In this document: one piece after another, positions 51,095-60,018 of the stretch | How the letters are laid out: each line of letters starts with the position of its first letter | Position numbering within the stretch: the stretch's first letter is position 1 | NCBI RefSeq assembly: GCF_021033825.1 | Contig: NZ_JAIFXZ010000001.1 | Span: 372,001-436,000, forward strand | Direction of reading: 5' to 3' | From: Dietzia aurantiaca | GTDB lineage: Bacteria; Actinomycetota; Actinomycetes; Mycobacteriales; Mycobacteriaceae | DNA length: 64,000 nucleotides | Program-made: the position numbers and the translations under genes | The notes under the pieces: generated by a model | What the model was told of the DNA's origin: nothing | The model's input: the letters and a program-made list of their open reading frames with translations, nothing else | Databases searched by the model: none

Positions 51095-51634
51095 ATGGTC
51101 ACAGTTACTGAAATCGAGGCTCCGGCAACCTCCGGGCGTCGGCAGGTGCGCGTCTGGACACGGATCGAGGACCTGGCCCTCACAGCGCTCTCAATCCTCG
51201 GCGCAGTGTGCATCGCCGCGACGATCACGGCGTTCGCCTTGAACATCAGCCTGATCATGTTCAAGACGGGGTCGATGTCCCCCACAATCCCGGCTGGCTC
51301 TCTCGCCATCGTCCGTGAAATACCAGCATCGGACATCCGCGTCGGCGACGTGACGACAGTGTCCCGCGGAGATGACAACCTCCCGGTGACGCACCGAGTC
51401 ATTTCGACCACACCGATCGGCAGCGGTGCCTACTCGATCGAGATGAAGGGGGACGCCAACGGTTCAGCCGACATGGAGCCGTACGAAGTAACGGAGGTCA
51501 AAAAGGTATTGTGGCATGCCCCCAGGCTCGCCCGCCTGGTGGCCACCGTGAGTCAGCCGATCTACATGGCTGGAATCACGGTTGCGGCTGCGCTCCTCGT
51601 CGTGTGGTCCTTCTGGCCTCGAAGGCAGCAGTGA
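51095..51634 (+). CDS. SipW-type signal peptidase I
   Basis: 179 residues from ATG 51095 (GGAGG upstream). Membrane helix (about 31-53), then the catalytic T-G-S-M-S-P-T (Ser60), V-T-H-R-V (His100 instead of the Lys of classic bacterial peptidases) and M-K-G-D-A-N (Asp120); a second helix near the C-terminus. The Ser-His-Asp type marks the ER/SipW class that processes TasA-like proteins. Sits between its presumed substrates. Confidence 0.88.
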   Translation: MVTVTEIEAPATSGRRQVRVWTRIEDLALTALSILGAVCIAATITAFALNISLIMFKTGSMSPTIPAGSLAIVREIPASDIRVGDVTTVSRGDDNLPVTHRVISTTPIGSGAYSIEMKGDANGSADMEPYEVTEVKKVLWHAPRLARLVATVSQPIYMAGITVAAALLVVWSFWPRRQQ

Positions 51635-51635
51635 G

Positions 51636-52304
51636 ATGAGGCTCAACCGTCCAGGGCGCATTCATCGGGTCGCGGGGACGTCGCGCCAGCGCAAAGCCCT
51701 GCTATCCGGCGGCCTCGTGCTGGGACTAGGCGCCGCTGCCACTCTTGCCGCGTGGTCCGACAACGTATTAGTCACCGGAGCATTCAGTGCGGGGTCCTTC
51801 GGCATTGAGCTCAACGTCGGCAGTGGATGGACCACCGGCGACGGCGTCAATGAAATGACTTTCAATGCGACCGACATGTACCCGGGCGCAGTGGTGTACG
51901 CCCCGGTGCTCGTGCGCACCACCTCGCACTCCGACCTGGATGCTGAGCTGACTGTCAGCGGCGCAGGGTCGCAGGAGGCGATCGCGGACCACCTGCACTA
52001 CCGGGTCGTAAGCAAAATCGTGCACGATACTTGGACTCCCGAAAGTCCGATACCCACCTGCGATGCGGACTCATTTATCGGCAATCCAACTTACGTTCTC
52101 GGCAATTCGGACAAATGGCTTATCTTGTCAGAGCAATCGGAATCCACCTCGACGCAGCGGATCTCCGCAACAGAAGCCGACTACGCTGCCTACTGCTTTG
52201 AGGTCGGGCTTTCCATCGACGCTCCGAGCAACATACAAGGGTACGAAGCCGACCACACTTGGGCGTGGGGCGCTGTATCGGTCTTCACCGAGGATGTGCC
52301 ATGA
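51636..52304 (+). CDS. Exported protein with SipW-type signal (substrate 2)
   Basis: 222 residues; the start is 1 nt after the peptidase stop. R-Q-R-K-A-L-L-S-G-G-L-V-L-G-L-G-A-A-A-T-L-A-A-W-S-D-N then G-A-F-S-A-G-S-F closely copies the signal of substrate 1. The mature part is different in sequence, beta-rich, with two Cys (C-D-A-D and Y-C-F-E) that may pair. A second extracellular component of the same apparatus is inferred. Confidence 0.8.
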   Translation: MRLNRPGRIHRVAGTSRQRKALLSGGLVLGLGAAATLAAWSDNVLVTGAFSAGSFGIELNVGSGWTTGDGVNEMTFNATDMYPGAVVYAPVLVRTTSHSDLDAELTVSGAGSQEAIADHLHYRVVSKIVHDTWTPESPIPTCDADSFIGNPTYVLGNSDKWLILSEQSESTSTQRISATEADYAAYCFEVGLSIDAPSNIQGYEADHTWAWGAVSVFTEDVP

Positions 52305-53428
52305 CCAGACGGGGCCCAAAACTCGGCGCGACTTTCCGGCCGCGCCGATATGCGAATGTAATCATTGCCCTATTCAGCATTCTTGCCCTCGCACTTTTCT
52401 TGTCCTGCTCGCTGAGAGCCTCGGAGTCCACGGCGGCCGCCTGGCAGGATTCCAACGACGCGAAGAGCACTTTTCAGGCTCTAACCTTGGGACCTATACA
52501 GGATCCGAAATGTCTAGATCATGGCACACTGTCCGGACTCCTCAATAACGAAATTCGGCTGACTTGGGACCGGCCCGCTGGACTGAATCCTGACGTCAAC
52601 ATCAAGTATCGAATTACCGTCACCCAAGGATTACTTGGCGGAAATTCTAAAACTTTCGATGTCGACGAACCGAGTTTCACTTATTTATGGAAACCTTCAG
52701 GCCTTATAAACCTGACAATCAATTTATCCGTCAGTCCATTTATCGAAGGTTGGGTGGGGCCCGCAATCGACGGGACCGCCCTCGGGGTCAGCGTCCTTAT
52801 CCTTGGCGTAGAACTTACCTGCGGACTTTTCCCTCTACTCGGGTCGCCCGCAGTCGCCGAACGCGCCGACCGATTGCCGCCCTCCACAGTGACCTCATTG
52901 AGCGAGCACACCGCGGCATCGAAGAGCACCGCCTCCACCCCGCCGAATCCCGACGAGGCAACTAAACCGGCCACGACCAGCATCCGCGACGAACAGGCCA
53001 ACCCCGCCTTGATGGCGAGTCTCACTACCAGGACCATCTCAAGCGCCAGCACCACTGAGCCGACGTCAACGCAGGCGCCACGCAACACCGCAGCCGCGCC
53101 CACTAGCGTGCCCACCCTGCCGACGACCATCTCGACGTCGCAGGCTCTCACGGCCGCCATCCCCCGCGACCCCGGAACACTGTCGCCCACTGCGCGACTC
53201 GAAGACGTCGAGGCGATCACTGCGCGAGAGGAAGACCTCGTCGTCGTCATCGACGGCGATACCGTCCCCACCGACGCGCGGCAGGGCGCCACGGCGCTCG
53301 AGATTTGGCTCAGCGGCGGCGACCCCGGCACCACCTGGTCGACCTTCGCATCCGAGGACCCGGACGAGGACGGCTGGCGTTGGGCCGCCATCAACCAGAA
53401 GACCGGAACCGTTGTCTATATCCGCTGA
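52301..53428 (+). CDS. Exported or membrane-anchored protein with Ser/Thr/Pro-rich stalk
   Basis: 375 residues, overlapping substrate 2 by ATGA. Signal-like helix (about 16-40), then A-A-A-W-Q-D-S-N-D-A-K-S-T-F-Q-A, a weaker version of the SipW signal end. A beta-rich domain with fibronectin-like features (about 60-140), a hydrophobic stretch (about 145-185), then a roughly 110-residue Thr/Ser/Pro/Ala stalk and a C-terminal acidic domain (V-V-V-I-D-G-D). Coding bases 52330-52760 are clearly less GC-rich than neighbours, suggesting acquired DNA. Confidence 0.6.
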   Translation: MTRRGPKLGATFRPRRYANVIIALFSILALALFLSCSLRASESTAAAWQDSNDAKSTFQALTLGPIQDPKCLDHGTLSGLLNNEIRLTWDRPAGLNPDVNIKYRITVTQGLLGGNSKTFDVDEPSFTYLWKPSGLINLTINLSVSPFIEGWVGPAIDGTALGVSVLILGVELTCGLFPLLGSPAVAERADRLPPSTVTSLSEHTAASKSTASTPPNPDEATKPATTSIRDEQANPALMASLTTRTISSASTTEPTSTQAPRNTAAAPTSVPTLPTTISTSQALTAAIPRDPGTLSPTARLEDVEAITAREEDLVVVIDGDTVPTDARQGATALEIWLSGGDPGTTWSTFASEDPDEDGWRWAAINQKTGTVVYIR

Positions 53429-53461
53429 CCCGGCCGAGCGATCCACACGACACGCCGCACC

Positions 53462-53490
53462 GGCCCGTGAGATGCCCCACTCGCCGGGCC
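53462..53490 (+). terminator. Hairpin after the SipW cassette
   Basis: GGCCCGTGAG (53462-53471) pairs with CTCGCCGGGCC (53480-53490) with one bulge and one G-U; 8-nt loop. Confidence 0.4.
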
Positions 53491-53622
53491 GATATGTAAC
53501 AAGACCGGCATGGGGCGCAATACTCTAAGTGAATCGGACGCCACCACGGCCAGGGATCCCCTCCCCTGACCGGCGCCCCGCAACACCAGCACAACAGCAC
53601 CACTGCACGCTTCGGAGGCACC

Positions 53623-54264
53623 ATGCGTATCCGACACGCGGCCAGCACCCTGGTCGCCCTCGGCGCTGCCTCCGCCTGTGCTCTCGGCGCCTCGATGATC
53701 GCCCAGGACCACGAGGCCGAGCTGCGGGACTCCGAACTCCGCGCCTCCGCCTGGTCCGTCCAGGCCTCCACCGACTTCGGCACCACCTGGACCGCGCCCA
53801 TCTCCTCCGCCGGCGGTCACTTCCCGGTTCGCGTCGACACCGCGGCGCTGCGCAACCGCTCGGCCTACCAGCCGCTCACCCTGCGCACGAGCGTCGATTC
53901 CAAGTCCGACGCGCTCGTCGAGATCGGCTCCGGGGCTCTGGTCGACGGCAATCCGGACACCGCCGCCCACGTCCGCATCCGCGCGGTGTCGTCGACCAGC
54001 GGAGCCTGCGCCGAGCCCACCTTCACCCCCGGCCGACCCGGCGTGGTCTCCGGCCTCCTGGCCGGCGACCCGACCGAAGCCGTGCCCGTCGACGCCCCCA
54101 CCGCGGACGCGCCGCTGGTGCTGCCGGCGGCCACTCGCACCACACCCGGCGCGCCGGTGACCGTGTGCCTCGAGCTGAGTCTGAACGCCGACGCGCCGGT
54201 GACCGACTCGTTGCTGACGCTGGCCTGGCCCATCGACATCACTCGCCGCGACGCCGACTCGTAG
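53623..54264 (+). CDS. Secreted protein of unknown function next to the SipW cassette
   Basis: 213 residues from ATG 53623 (GGAGG upstream). A signal-like N-terminus with L-G-A-A-S-A-C-A-L-G-A-S-M, then a Ser/Thr/Ala-rich beta-type domain with W-S-V-Q-A-S-T-D-F-G-T-T-W. Lacks the A-A-W-S-D motif of the neighbours, but its C-terminal half (A-T-R-T-T-P-G-A-P-V-T-V-C-L-E-L-S-L-N-A) resembles the end of substrate 1 (A-T-T-A-V-T-V-C-I-A-V-T-L). Probably a related secreted component with its own promoter (TACTCT at 53521). Confidence 0.6.
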   Translation: MRIRHAASTLVALGAASACALGASMIAQDHEAELRDSELRASAWSVQASTDFGTTWTAPISSAGGHFPVRVDTAALRNRSAYQPLTLRTSVDSKSDALVEIGSGALVDGNPDTAAHVRIRAVSSTSGACAEPTFTPGRPGVVSGLLAGDPTEAVPVDAPTADAPLVLPAATRTTPGAPVTVCLELSLNADAPVTDSLLTLAWPIDITRRDADS

Positions 54265-54294
54265 AACTCAGCGCAGGCCCGACGGGCCAGCAGC

Positions 54295-55500
54295 TCAGCC
54301 CAGCCCGCGCGCCAGGTCGTCGATCAGATCGCCCGCGTGCTCGAGGCCCACCGAGAGTCGGATCACGTTCTGGCCGATGCCCACCGCCGCACGAGCCTCG
54401 GGATCCATGGACGCGTGAGTGGTGGTGGCCGGGTGCGTGACCAGCGTCTTGGCATCGCCGAGGTTGTTGGAGATGTCGATGACGCGCAGGGCGTTGAGCA
54501 GATCGAAGCAGCGCTGCTTGCCGCCGTCGGCGTCGTCGTCGAACTTGAGCCCGAACGTCACCACCGACCCGCCGCCCGACATCTGCGCCGTGGCCAGCTC
54601 GTGCTGGGGGTGCGATTCGAGCATCGAGTACGTCACGAAGTCCACCGCGTCATGCGACTCGAGGAACCGCGCCACCTCCAGCGCGTTGGCCGACATCCGC
54701 TCCACGCGCAGCCCCATGGTCTCCAATCCCTTGACCAGCACCCAGGCGTTGAACGCGTTCATCCCGAACCCGGCATGGCGCATGAGGTGCTTGACCGGCC
54801 CGGACACGAACTCCTCCGTGCCCAACACGGCACCGCCGAGGACGCGGCCCTGGCCGTCGATGTGCTTGGTGGTGGAGTACACCACCACGTCGGCGCCCAG
54901 CTCGAGCGGCTTCTGGTGCAGGACGGTGGCAAAGACGTTGTCCACCACGACCTTCGCGCCGGCCGCATGCGCGAGCTCGCACACCGCGCGCACGTCCACC
55001 AGCTCCTGCATCGGATTGGAGGGGGTCTCGAAGAACACGGCGTCGGTCGGCTCGCTGAGCGCCTCGCGCCACTGGTCGAGGTCGGTGCCGTCCACGAACA
55101 CGGTCTCCACGCCCCAGCGCGGAAGGATGTCGTCGCAGATCACGAAACACGAGCCGAACAGCGCCCGCGACGCCACCAGGCGCGAGCCCTCACCGCACAG
55201 CGCGGCCAGCGCCACGAACACCGCGGACATGCCCGAGGACGTCGCGAAGCAGTCCTCGGCGCCCTCGATCTGGCGCAGCCGCTCCTCGAACATGGCGACG
55301 GTCGGGTTGCCGTAGCGCGAATACACGAACCGCTCGGTCGTGCCGTCGAACGACGCCTCCGCGGCCTCGGCCGAGTCGTAGACGTAGCCCGAGTTGAGGA
55401 ACATCGGCTCCGTGGTCTCCTCGAAGCCGGTGCGCATCTGCCCGGCCCGCACGCCCAGCGTGTCGGGGTGGAGTCCGTCGGGGAGCTCGTTGTTCTTCAT
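54295..55500 (-). CDS. metZ: O-succinylhomoserine sulfhydrylase
   Basis: 401 residues, Cys/Met-metabolism PLP enzyme: Y-S-R-Y-G-N-P-T, S-S-G-M-S-A, D-N-V-F-A-T and the PLP lysine in S-T-T-K-H-I-D-G-Q-G-R-V-L-G-G. It makes homocysteine from O-succinyl- or O-acetylhomoserine and sulfide. Follows the rhodanese gene by 71 nt on the same strand, as metZ and Rv0390 are paired in M. tuberculosis. Confidence 0.9.
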   Translation of the reverse strand: MKNNELPDGLHPDTLGVRAGQMRTGFEETTEPMFLNSGYVYDSAEAAEASFDGTTERFVYSRYGNPTVAMFEERLRQIEGAEDCFATSSGMSAVFVALAALCGEGSRLVASRALFGSCFVICDDILPRWGVETVFVDGTDLDQWREALSEPTDAVFFETPSNPMQELVDVRAVCELAHAAGAKVVVDNVFATVLHQKPLELGADVVVYSTTKHIDGQGRVLGGAVLGTEEFVSGPVKHLMRHAGFGMNAFNAWVLVKGLETMGLRVERMSANALEVARFLESHDAVDFVTYSMLESHPQHELATAQMSGGGSVVTFGLKFDDDADGGKQRCFDLLNALRVIDISNNLGDAKTLVTHPATTTHASMDPEARAAVGIGQNVIRLSVGLEHAGDLIDDLARGLG

Positions 55501-55571
55501 TCGCTGCTATCTCTCGGTGTTGTCGTAGTGGGTGATGTCGTCGTCGTCAATCTTCGCCCCGCGACGGGCGG

Positions 55572-55988
55572 TCAGGACTGGCGCCAGGCCAGGCCCGCGA
55601 CCTTCCATCCGTTCACGGTGCCGCGGTGGCCCTGCGCGTCCGGGCCGCCCTCGAAGCCCTCGGCCACGTTGTAGGCGGTGGTGTATCCGGCGGCGGTGGC
55701 CACGGCCGCGGCGGCGGCGGACCGGCCCCCGCTGCGGCACAGGAACAGCACCGGAGCCTCGGGCGACAGCCCGGCCTCGGCCAGTTGCTCGACGAACCGC
55801 ACGTTGGGTTGCCCGGCGGAGGTCATCCACTCGATCCCCACCGCGCGCTTGCCCAGCTCGGACAGGTCGGCGGCGCCCACCCACTGCCATTCGGCGCTGG
55901 TGCGGACGTCGACGAGCGTGGCGTCCGGGTCCGAGGCGAGCAGCTCCCAGGCCTGGCTGGGGGCGAGATCTCCGGCATAGTCGCTCAT
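55572..55988 (-). CDS. Single-domain rhodanese
   Basis: 138 residues. D-V-R-T-S-A-E-W near the N-terminus, catalytic Cys in V-L-F-L-C-R-S-G-G-R-S, then A-Y-N-V-A-E-G-F-E-G and W-K-V-A-G-L-A-W-R-Q. Sulfur-transfer protein, probably supplying sulfane sulfur near metZ. CATAAT lies 8 nt before the ATG. Confidence 0.9.
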   Translation of the reverse strand: MSDYAGDLAPSQAWELLASDPDATLVDVRTSAEWQWVGAADLSELGKRAVGIEWMTSAGQPNVRFVEQLAEAGLSPEAPVLFLCRSGGRSAAAAAVATAAGYTTAYNVAEGFEGGPDAQGHRGTVNGWKVAGLAWRQS

Positions 55989-55996
55989 AGGAGGCC

Positions 55997-56002
55997 ATTA
56001 TG
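55997..56002 (-). promoter_or_regulatory. -10 box CATAAT for rhodanese-metZ
   Basis: CATAAT on the minus strand, 8 nt before ATG 55988. Confidence 0.4.
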
Positions 56003-56158
56003 CTCCTCCGACCATGGATCGTTCGGGTCGAGGTCTCCGTGGCCACCGCGCCGGGGCCGCTGCCTCCGCCAGCCCCCGATCCGACACCTGTCAGATCGCA
56101 GGATCCGCATCCAGCCGGACGCCCGACCTGACCGGCTGATGCGTGAGAGCATCGGACT

Positions 56159-57598
56159 ATGACGTGGCCCTCATCTTCTCCTCTCCGTATCGCCGTGGTC
56201 GGTTCCGGACCGGCCGGGGTTTTCGCCTGCGATGCCCTGCTGACCTGGGCGGATAAGCACGATCGAGAGATCGTCGTAGACCTGTTCGACTCCCTGCCCG
56301 TGCCGTTCGGACTGCTGCGCCACGGGGTCGCCCCCGACCATCCGCGGATCAAGGGAATCGCCAACAACCTCTGGAAGATCGGGCAGGACCCGCGCATCCG
56401 CTTCCTCGGCAACGTGCACTTCGGCACCGACATCACCGTCGAGGACCTACGCCGCCACCACCACGCCGTGATCTTCGCGACCGGCGCGCTCGCGGACCGC
56501 GAGATGGGGATCCCCGGCGAGGACCTGGACGGCGCGTACGGGGCAGCCGAGTTCGTGACCTGGTACGACGGTCATCCCGATGCGCATCCGAAGTGGGATC
56601 TGGCCGCCGAGCGCGCCGCCGTCGTGGGTGTGGGCAACGTGGCGCTCGACATCGCGCGGATGCTGGTGCGCACGCCGGAACAGCTCGAGGCCACCGATAT
56701 CCCCGAGCATGTCCGCACCGGCTTCGGCACCACCGCCGCGAGCACTGTGTCGGTGATCGGCCGACGCGGCCCCGCGTGGGCCAAGTTCACCACCCTCGAG
56801 CTGCGGGAGATGGAGAAGGTGGAGGGGGTCGCCGTGGTGGTGGAACCGTCCGACCTTGATGACGACGACGAGGCGGCCCGCGAATATCGGGAATCCGATC
56901 GCCGGGCGGGGCAGATCTATGCCGTTCTGGAGAAGTGGGCCACCGAGCAGACCGAGGCCGGCCACGCCGACGCCGACGAGGCCGAGGCCGCCGCGCTGGC
57001 CCGCGGGCAAAAGGTCGTGCGGTTTCGCTTCAACCGCTCCCCGGTGGAGATCCTCGGCACCGACGGCCGGGTGACCGGTCTACGCCTGGAACGCACCGAG
57101 GCGGACGGGGCCGGCCTTCGGATGACCGGCGAGACCGAGGAGCTGCTCGTCGACGCGGTCTACAGTGCCGTCGGCTACCGGTCCGCGGCGCTCGCGGGAA
57201 TCCCGTTCGACGACGCCACCGCCACCATCCCCAACGCCGCGGGGCGGGTGCTCGACGGACCCGGCGGGAAGCCGATCCCCGGGTTGTTCACCGCCGGATG
57301 GATCAAGCGCGGCCCCTCCGGGGTTATCGGCACCAACCGTTCCTGCGCCTCGGAATCGGTGACCGAGCTCCTCAGCGACCTCGACGCCGGACTGTTGCCG
57401 GACCCCGAGTCGCCCGACCCGCAGGCCGTGCGCGATCTGCTGGACTCGCGGGGTGTGAAGGTGGTCGACGGTATCGCCTGGGCGGCTATCGATGCCGGCG
57501 AGCGGGACCTGGGCGAGGCCGCGGGCCGGGAACGCACGAAACTCTCCGGCCGGGACGAGATGCTCGAAGTGGGCTTCCGCTCGCAGACCGACCGCTGA
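56159..57598 (+). CDS. Ferredoxin/adrenodoxin-NADP+ reductase (FprA type)
   Basis: 479 residues. FAD motif V-V-G-S-G-P-A-G, P-V-P-F-G-L-L-R-H-G-V-A-P-D-H, NADP motif G-V-G-N-V-A-L-D-I-A-R, and G-W-I-K-R-G-P-S-G-V-I-G-T-N near the end. Adrenodoxin-reductase family; passes electrons from NADPH to ferredoxins for P450s or other oxygenases. No clear Shine-Dalgarno or leaderless -10 is seen at the ATG. Confidence 0.88.
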   Translation: MTWPSSSPLRIAVVGSGPAGVFACDALLTWADKHDREIVVDLFDSLPVPFGLLRHGVAPDHPRIKGIANNLWKIGQDPRIRFLGNVHFGTDITVEDLRRHHHAVIFATGALADREMGIPGEDLDGAYGAAEFVTWYDGHPDAHPKWDLAAERAAVVGVGNVALDIARMLVRTPEQLEATDIPEHVRTGFGTTAASTVSVIGRRGPAWAKFTTLELREMEKVEGVAVVVEPSDLDDDDEAAREYRESDRRAGQIYAVLEKWATEQTEAGHADADEAEAAALARGQKVVRFRFNRSPVEILGTDGRVTGLRLERTEADGAGLRMTGETEELLVDAVYSAVGYRSAALAGIPFDDATATIPNAAGRVLDGPGGKPIPGLFTAGWIKRGPSGVIGTNRSCASESVTELLSDLDAGLLPDPESPDPQAVRDLLDSRGVKVVDGIAWAAIDAGERDLGEAAGRERTKLSGRDEMLEVGFRSQTDR

Positions 57599-57644
57599 AA
57601 TCCGGATCTTGCGCACGATCCGCGCGCCAGATCCGGATTTCAGC
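57594..57644. terminator. Bidirectional hairpin after the reductase gene
   Basis: A perfect 16-bp inverted repeat (57594-57609 with 57629-57644) includes the stop codon and lies between convergent genes; the 19-nt loop can form a further GCGC stem. Confidence 0.7.
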
Positions 57645-57656
57645 GGGCCATTCTCG

Positions 57657-58433
57657 TCAGCTTTCGAAGTCCCCGTGGCGACCTGCCCCACCACTGAACC
57701 GTGCCGCTCCGGAGGCGCCGTCCGTGGAGAGGGACTCCAGGCCCACGCGGATCTCGAAATCCATCGCCCCGTGCTCGGACTGCCCGAACTGCGACTTTAC
57801 GGATGCCCTGTCATTGCGCATACACGTCTGCGGGAACCCGGCTAGCTGCCGCGCGAGCTCTTCTGCCGACTGCCGGGCGCCGCCGGAATCGACCACCCGG
57901 TTCGCCAGCCCGAAGTCGAGTGCCTCCCGGGCATCCACCGGGCGCCCGGTGAGGATCATGTCCATCGCTCGGCTCTGCCCGATCAGCCTCGGCAGACGAA
58001 CAGTTCCACCATCGATCAGTGGGACCCCCCATCGCCGACAGAAGACCCCGAAGGTCGCGTCCGACGCCGCAACTCTCAGATCGCACCAGATGGCGAGCTC
58101 GAGCCCGCCCGCGACGGCAAACCCCTCGACCGCTGCGATCACGGGCTTTCCGAGGTCCAACCTGGTCGGACCCATCGGGCCATCACCGTCCACCGCTACA
58201 CGGTTGGAGGCGTCGGTCCCCACAGCTTTGAGGTCCGCCCCTGCACAGAAGTTGCCGCCATCCCCCCACAGGACCGCCACATCTGCCTCGGGGTCTGCAT
58301 CGAACGCCCTGAAGGCATGGGCGAGCTCGGACGCCATCGCGCCGTCCACTGCGTTTCGTCGCTCCGGGCGACTCATGATCACGGTCGTCACGCGATCGCT
58401 GGTCTCTACCCGGATTGAGTTGTAGTCGGTCAT
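57657..58433 (-). CDS. Enoyl-CoA hydratase/isomerase
   Basis: 258 residues from ATG 58433, which overlaps the ligase stop by 4 nt. Crotonase fold: R-P-E-R-R-N-A-V-D, N-F-C-A-G-A-D-L-K, and A-V-E-G-F-A-V-A-G-G-L-E-L-A-I-W-C-D-L-R-V-A. Probably acts in a catabolic pathway with the adjacent CoA ligase; substrate unknown. Confidence 0.88.
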   Translation of the reverse strand: MTDYNSIRVETSDRVTTVIMSRPERRNAVDGAMASELAHAFRAFDADPEADVAVLWGDGGNFCAGADLKAVGTDASNRVAVDGDGPMGPTRLDLGKPVIAAVEGFAVAGGLELAIWCDLRVAASDATFGVFCRRWGVPLIDGGTVRLPRLIGQSRAMDMILTGRPVDAREALDFGLANRVVDSGGARQSAEELARQLAGFPQTCMRNDRASVKSQFGQSEHGAMDFEIRVGLESLSTDGASGAARFSGGAGRHGDFES

Positions 58434-59965
58434 GCGCCCGATCCTTCCCACAGTGGTTCACGAAGCGCCCGTCGCAGTATCTTCCCGACTGCTGACTTGG
58501 GGATAGCGTCCACGAAGTAGATGCGCTTGGGAACCTTGTAGCCCGCCAGCTGACCGCGGACTTCCTCCTTCAGCTGTTCCTCGCTTACTCCGGCACCGGG
58601 CCGCAAGGAGACGAAGGCCGTCACGGCCTCCACCCACACGGGGTCCGGAGCTCCGACTACTGCGCACTCGGCGACCGCCGGGGACTTCGCCAGAGCATCT
58701 TCGACCTCCCGCGGATAGACGTTGTATCCGCCGGTCACGATCATGTCGCTGCGACGATCCACCAGGAAGTAGTAGCCGGCGTTGTCGACATAGGCCATGT
58801 CGCGAGTACGAATCCACCCGTCTTCAGTGATCATCTCGGCATTGAGTTCGTCGGCGTTGTCGTAACCCACCATCTGCGACGGCATCCGAACCTGAATCTC
58901 CCCGATGTCGCCGGCGGCCACTTCCAGACCATCCTCGTCCATCAGTCGGATCTGCACCCCCACGGCTGCGCGTCCGCAGGAGCCCAGCAGCGCCGGGTTC
59001 TGATGATCCTCCTGGGTGAGGACCGTGATGACCAGCGGAGCTTCCGTCTGTCCGTAGTACTGCATGAAAATCGGTCCCCACTGCTTCAAGGCCCGGACGA
59101 TCAACGGTCTGGGCATGGGGCTCGCCCCGTACAGGACCGCCCGTAGCGACGAGATGTCCGATGCTTCCAGGGCGTCACTCGCGAACAGCATTCCGAGCAT
59201 GGTCGGGACCAGGTTGACTTCGGTCGCGCGGTATCGAGCGATCGCATCAAGGAAACCCTTCGGCTCGAATCCAGGAAGAATCGCCGATGCGCCACCGCGG
59301 AGCCAGTACGGCAGGACGAACGTTCCACTGGCATGGATCATCGAGGCCGCGTGCAGCATCACGGAGTCGGTGGTCGGCGAAAAGACGTTGTCCAGAATGT
59401 TCTTAGCTACCGCAGCGAATGACGCCTGCGAGTGGACCGCGGCTTTGAGGACGCCCGTCGTTCCCGAGGTGTGAAGGACAAGGACGGGGTCGTCGGCCTC
59501 CAGTTCGACCCGGGGATCCTCGGGTGAAACCTGCTCGGCAGCGACAAGAAGGTCGGGCCCGCCACCAGCCGCCGGCCCGCCCAGCCCGACGACGGTGAGC
59601 CCGGAGATCCGCTCTCGCAGCTCGGCTGCGGACTCCTCCAACCCCGGCTCGTGGACCAGAAAGGTTGCACCGGTCCCTGTGATCATTCGCTCGTGTTCGG
59701 CAACCGAGAGCCGCGCGTTCAGGGGTACGCGCGCGATCCCCGCCTTCATACAGGCGAAATCCAGCGACACCGTCCACAAGCCGTTCCCCACGAGGATGGC
59801 GAGCCGGTCCCCCCGACCGACACCGTGTTCCGCCAACACATTGGCGAACCGATTGGCCATCTCGTCGACCTCACGGAACGTCAGGCTGTCTTCTCCGAAA
59901 TAGATCGCCACCTCGTCCGCATGTTGCCGTGCACCCTCCCTTATCAGGTCCGCCGCGAGCTTCAT
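58430..59965 (-). CDS. AMP-dependent acyl-CoA synthetase
   Basis: 511 residues. ATP-binding T-S-G-T-T-G-V-L-K (Pro replaced by Leu), Y-G-Q-T-E-A, G-W-I-R-T-R-D, D-R-R-S-D-M-I-V-T-G-G-Y-N-V-Y-P-R-E-V-E and catalytic Lys in P-K-S-A-V-G-K-I-L-R-R. GGGAGG precedes the ATG. Forms an operon with the enoyl-CoA hydratase and is divergent from a TetR regulator that shares its promoter region. Confidence 0.92.
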   Translation of the reverse strand: MKLAADLIREGARQHADEVAIYFGEDSLTFREVDEMANRFANVLAEHGVGRGDRLAILVGNGLWTVSLDFACMKAGIARVPLNARLSVAEHERMITGTGATFLVHEPGLEESAAELRERISGLTVVGLGGPAAGGGPDLLVAAEQVSPEDPRVELEADDPVLVLHTSGTTGVLKAAVHSQASFAAVAKNILDNVFSPTTDSVMLHAASMIHASGTFVLPYWLRGGASAILPGFEPKGFLDAIARYRATEVNLVPTMLGMLFASDALEASDISSLRAVLYGASPMPRPLIVRALKQWGPIFMQYYGQTEAPLVITVLTQEDHQNPALLGSCGRAAVGVQIRLMDEDGLEVAAGDIGEIQVRMPSQMVGYDNADELNAEMITEDGWIRTRDMAYVDNAGYYFLVDRRSDMIVTGGYNVYPREVEDALAKSPAVAECAVVGAPDPVWVEAVTAFVSLRPGAGVSEEQLKEEVRGQLAGYKVPKRIYFVDAIPKSAVGKILRRALREPLWEGSGA

Positions 59966-59980
59966 TGCTACCTCCCTAGA

Positions 59981-60002
59981 AAACCGACCAGTTGGTCTGT
60001 TT
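59981..60002. promoter_or_regulatory. TetR-type operator between CoA ligase and TetR genes
   Basis: A 22-bp near-perfect palindrome: arms 59981-59990 (AAACCGACCA) and 59993-60002 (TGGTCTGTTT), 9 of 10 matching. It lies 15 bp upstream of the ligase start codon (59965) and just 5' of the tetR -10 box, so one dimer could control both directions. Confidence 0.65.
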
Positions 60003-60005
60003 TAG

Positions 60006-60011
60006 TAGAGT
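60006..60011 (+). promoter_or_regulatory. -10 box TAGAGT for the TetR gene
   Basis: TAGAGT ends 7 nt before GTG 60019; the palindrome occupies the -35 region. Confidence 0.5.
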
Positions 60012-60018
60012 GCATCGT

